64,000 nucleotides of DNA from assembly GCA_013433145.1 (NCBI GenBank), contig CM024175.1:7362516-7426515 (forward strand), read 5' to 3'. Of this stretch, positions 62,301 through 64,000 are shown piece after piece (position 1 is the first letter of the stretch; each line of letters begins with the position of its first letter). This stretch comes from Ascaris suum (lineage: Eukaryota > Nematoda > Chromadorea > Rhabditida > Ascarididae). The notes under the pieces were generated by a model, which saw nothing but the letters and a program-made list of their open reading frames with translations, was not told the origin of the DNA and did not search any database. Position numbers and translations under genes: made by a program.

Positions 62301-63582
62301 CCCATCCCCTTCCATTCCCTCAATCTGTCAGAAAACGTTCCTCGCATGCCTCAACACTCACAACTGGCTGTGTTCAAAATAACATTCCTACTTAGGGCCT
62401 TATGCACTCAACGTAAAGCATCGATACTGATACGAAAAACTGATGCAAAATAAAGACCACCAGTCAACAGAGTCAATTTCTGACAAAGCCTATAACGTTA
62501 AATGTAAATATTCATTAATTCTGGAGGACCGGGATTTCCGATGAGTTTCCGCCTCCTTAAAACCTTTTCCCTGTTATGTTAAATAAAAGAAATTAGGACT
62601 ATACTCGATATAAGAGCGCTTTTCATATTTCACTTATCACACGGACTGCCCAATACAATGATTCTCGCAGAAAGAGCAACCGACAAAACAAAGGATGTTT
62701 ACCATTCGCGCATCGATGAGGGCTTGAGCTAACAAGCGACCGATAAACTCGAACTTCTTGAGGCGAGCGTCTCTTTGTTTTACGTTCTGAGAGCCATGCG
62801 CCGCCGGATAGAGACCACCCTCCGAAATCGTGTATTCCACTTGAGGACTATCTGCAACTTATTCTTAATTATAAAACACAGTTCCATTACTTATAAAACA
62901 ATCAAGTAAAAGCAATAATAAACTTCTTTGGAAAGAATCATTTCCATATTTATGACACATTAGTTATCATATATGTTCAAAGCTTTCTTCCTATCCAGTC
63001 CATTAGAGACGATCGAATAAAACATAAATAGTTCATATTCAAAAACAAAAATGATTCTGCTGCTGTCCACTCATGGACTAATCACAACAGACGCGAAGAA
63101 ATTAAAGGTGAAGAAAGCCAAGGAAAGATAAAGAAATCAGAAACCGATATTCTCAGCAGGCATGGTGACGCTTCGTCCGTGCCACAGACGTAATGAAGCT
63201 TTCTGAATCTCGCGAGACACCGTTGAGTAAAATTCGAGAGTAGGGCCGAAACCGGTTCCTGCCTCGCCCTCGAAGCCTACTTCCAGCATTGCTCTGCAAG
63301 GAATTCCCTATGTCTTTTTTACTTACGAATATGCAATGTATGCAATGAATGCCATTTAATATCATCGAACTTGAAAGAATAAGAAAACAGAACAGAAATG
63401 AATTTTAAGCCGCTTTCAAAACCTTCCTCTCTCTTCCCCACCCCCCCCCCCCTCCGTCAGGAAATTGGAAAAAAGAAAGGATATCCCACCAAGGCCTGTA
63501 AGAAAATGGTGAAGAAGGAAAAGCCAGCACTCATATCCAAGAAAATACTCATCTTGCTCATATATATATAGTTCATCATAAA

Positions 63583-63681
<99 letters not shown>

Positions 63682-64000
63682 ATTGAGCGCATATCAGCGC
63701 TTCGATGTACTCAATTTGCAGCCGCCTTCATTAAAAATCCATCGGAAATAAGAACGAAGCAAACAAACCTGCTGTGCCCAAGATGGTTCATCGTTTGTTC
63801 CGCCTGACGCAGAAGGTCATCACGTCGCACCGATACTTTGCGTCTCTCAAGGCGCGGTGTCAACCTGCCACTCTCGCCATCTGAATGCCCTCCATCCGTC
63901 TGATTCACGAGATGCATGAGTGCACGATCACGACCAAATGCCGTGCAGTACAGCAGATTGCGACGCGACGCGAATGTGAATATGAACGGACTAAAAGATC
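59075..64000 (-). CDS. TRIP12: TRIP12/Ufd4-type HECT E3 ubiquitin ligase, 3' eight exons; 5' part beyond the window
   Basis: HECT ligases accept ubiquitin on a cysteine and pass it to substrates; TRIP12/Ufd4 acts in the ubiquitin-fusion degradation pathway and chromatin regulation. Exons 5'->3': 63769->64000, 63145-63293, 62703-62851, 62012-62167, 61688-61780, 60676-60789, 59876-60034, 59075-59317. They give 430 aa in one phase-consistent frame. Recognisable blocks: [75 protein letters not shown], the [17 protein letters not shown] helix, [10 protein letters not shown], and [19 protein letters not shown]. The PDHGYSHDS and [21 protein letters not shown] wording is TRIP12-like rather than HECTD1-like. 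The catalytic Cys and the Phe four from the end are present. Compared with human TRIP12 the insert after the Asp/Glu-rich loop is shorter. Confidence 0.95.
63441..63452. repeat. Poly-C tract, 12 nt
   Basis: Twelve uninterrupted C residues, with four more just before, in the intron between the first two visible TRIP12-like exons. Confidence 0.9.
63586..63680. repeat. (TA)n microsatellite, about 95 bp
   Basis: A nearly pure TA dinucleotide array with one G interruption at 63669, flanked by a shorter TA run at 63560-63570. It lies about 90 bp downstream of the donor of the TRIP12-like exon at 63769, inside the intron. Confidence 0.97.

Noticed and set aside
1..64000. CRISPR arrays, rRNA genes, telomeric TTAGGC arrays, prokaryotic operons
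   Set aside because: None seen; single TTAGGC words occur but are never tandem.

Overview
This is eukaryotic DNA, AT-rich (roughly 60% by eye) and intron-rich, most likely from a nematode with large introns. The evidence is a splice acceptor consensus close to TTTTCAG, a T-rich acceptor only 23 nt upstream of one start codon that would suit spliced-leader addition, and nematode-like divergence of three conserved proteins. The species cannot be fixed from the sequence.

Three recognisable genes lie head to tail on the minus strand. From low to high coordinates: (1) 3632-16124, a 15-exon quiescin sulfhydryl oxidase (QSOX) of about 648 aa with signal peptide, thioredoxin CGAC site, Erv/HRR domain (CEVC and CAPC) and a C-terminal membrane anchor. 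(2) 38597-55696, a 20-exon XPG/ERCC5/Rad2-type repair endonuclease of about 959 aa with the N and I nuclease regions and their acidic residues intact. (3) 59075 to beyond 64000, the last eight exons (430 aa) of a TRIP12/Ufd4-type HECT ubiquitin ligase, including the catalytic cysteine and the conserved Phe four residues from the end. I joined exons by hand from GT/AG sites and reading phase. Both complete models close in frame over every exon.

Between QSOX and XPG is a gap of about 21.6 kb (16.2-37.7 kb) with no recognised gene. It holds three coding-looking segments of unknown identity on the minus strand (25.82-26.11, 26.53-26.86 and 37.73-38.33 kb), a CpG-rich island (24.0-24.26 kb), a worn 45-bp minisatellite (34.0-34.4 kb), a pentanucleotide satellite (20.5 kb), a perfect 18-bp inverted repeat (24.4 kb), a G-quadruplex motif (27.7 kb) and a decayed tRNA-like element (19.9 kb). 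The XPG-TRIP12 gap (55.7-59.1 kb) has open frames but no identifiable gene. Six C or G homopolymers of 11-18 nt and a (TA)n tract of about 95 bp are scattered through the window.

The three genes act in different pathways: oxidative protein folding in the secretory route, nucleotide excision repair, and ubiquitin conjugation. Nothing shows that they form one system. No CRISPR array, bacterial operon or complete mobile element was seen. No clearly new biological system was found; the best leads are the unidentified coding segments, the altered PCNA-binding motif of XPG and the palindrome covering a QSOX splice acceptor.
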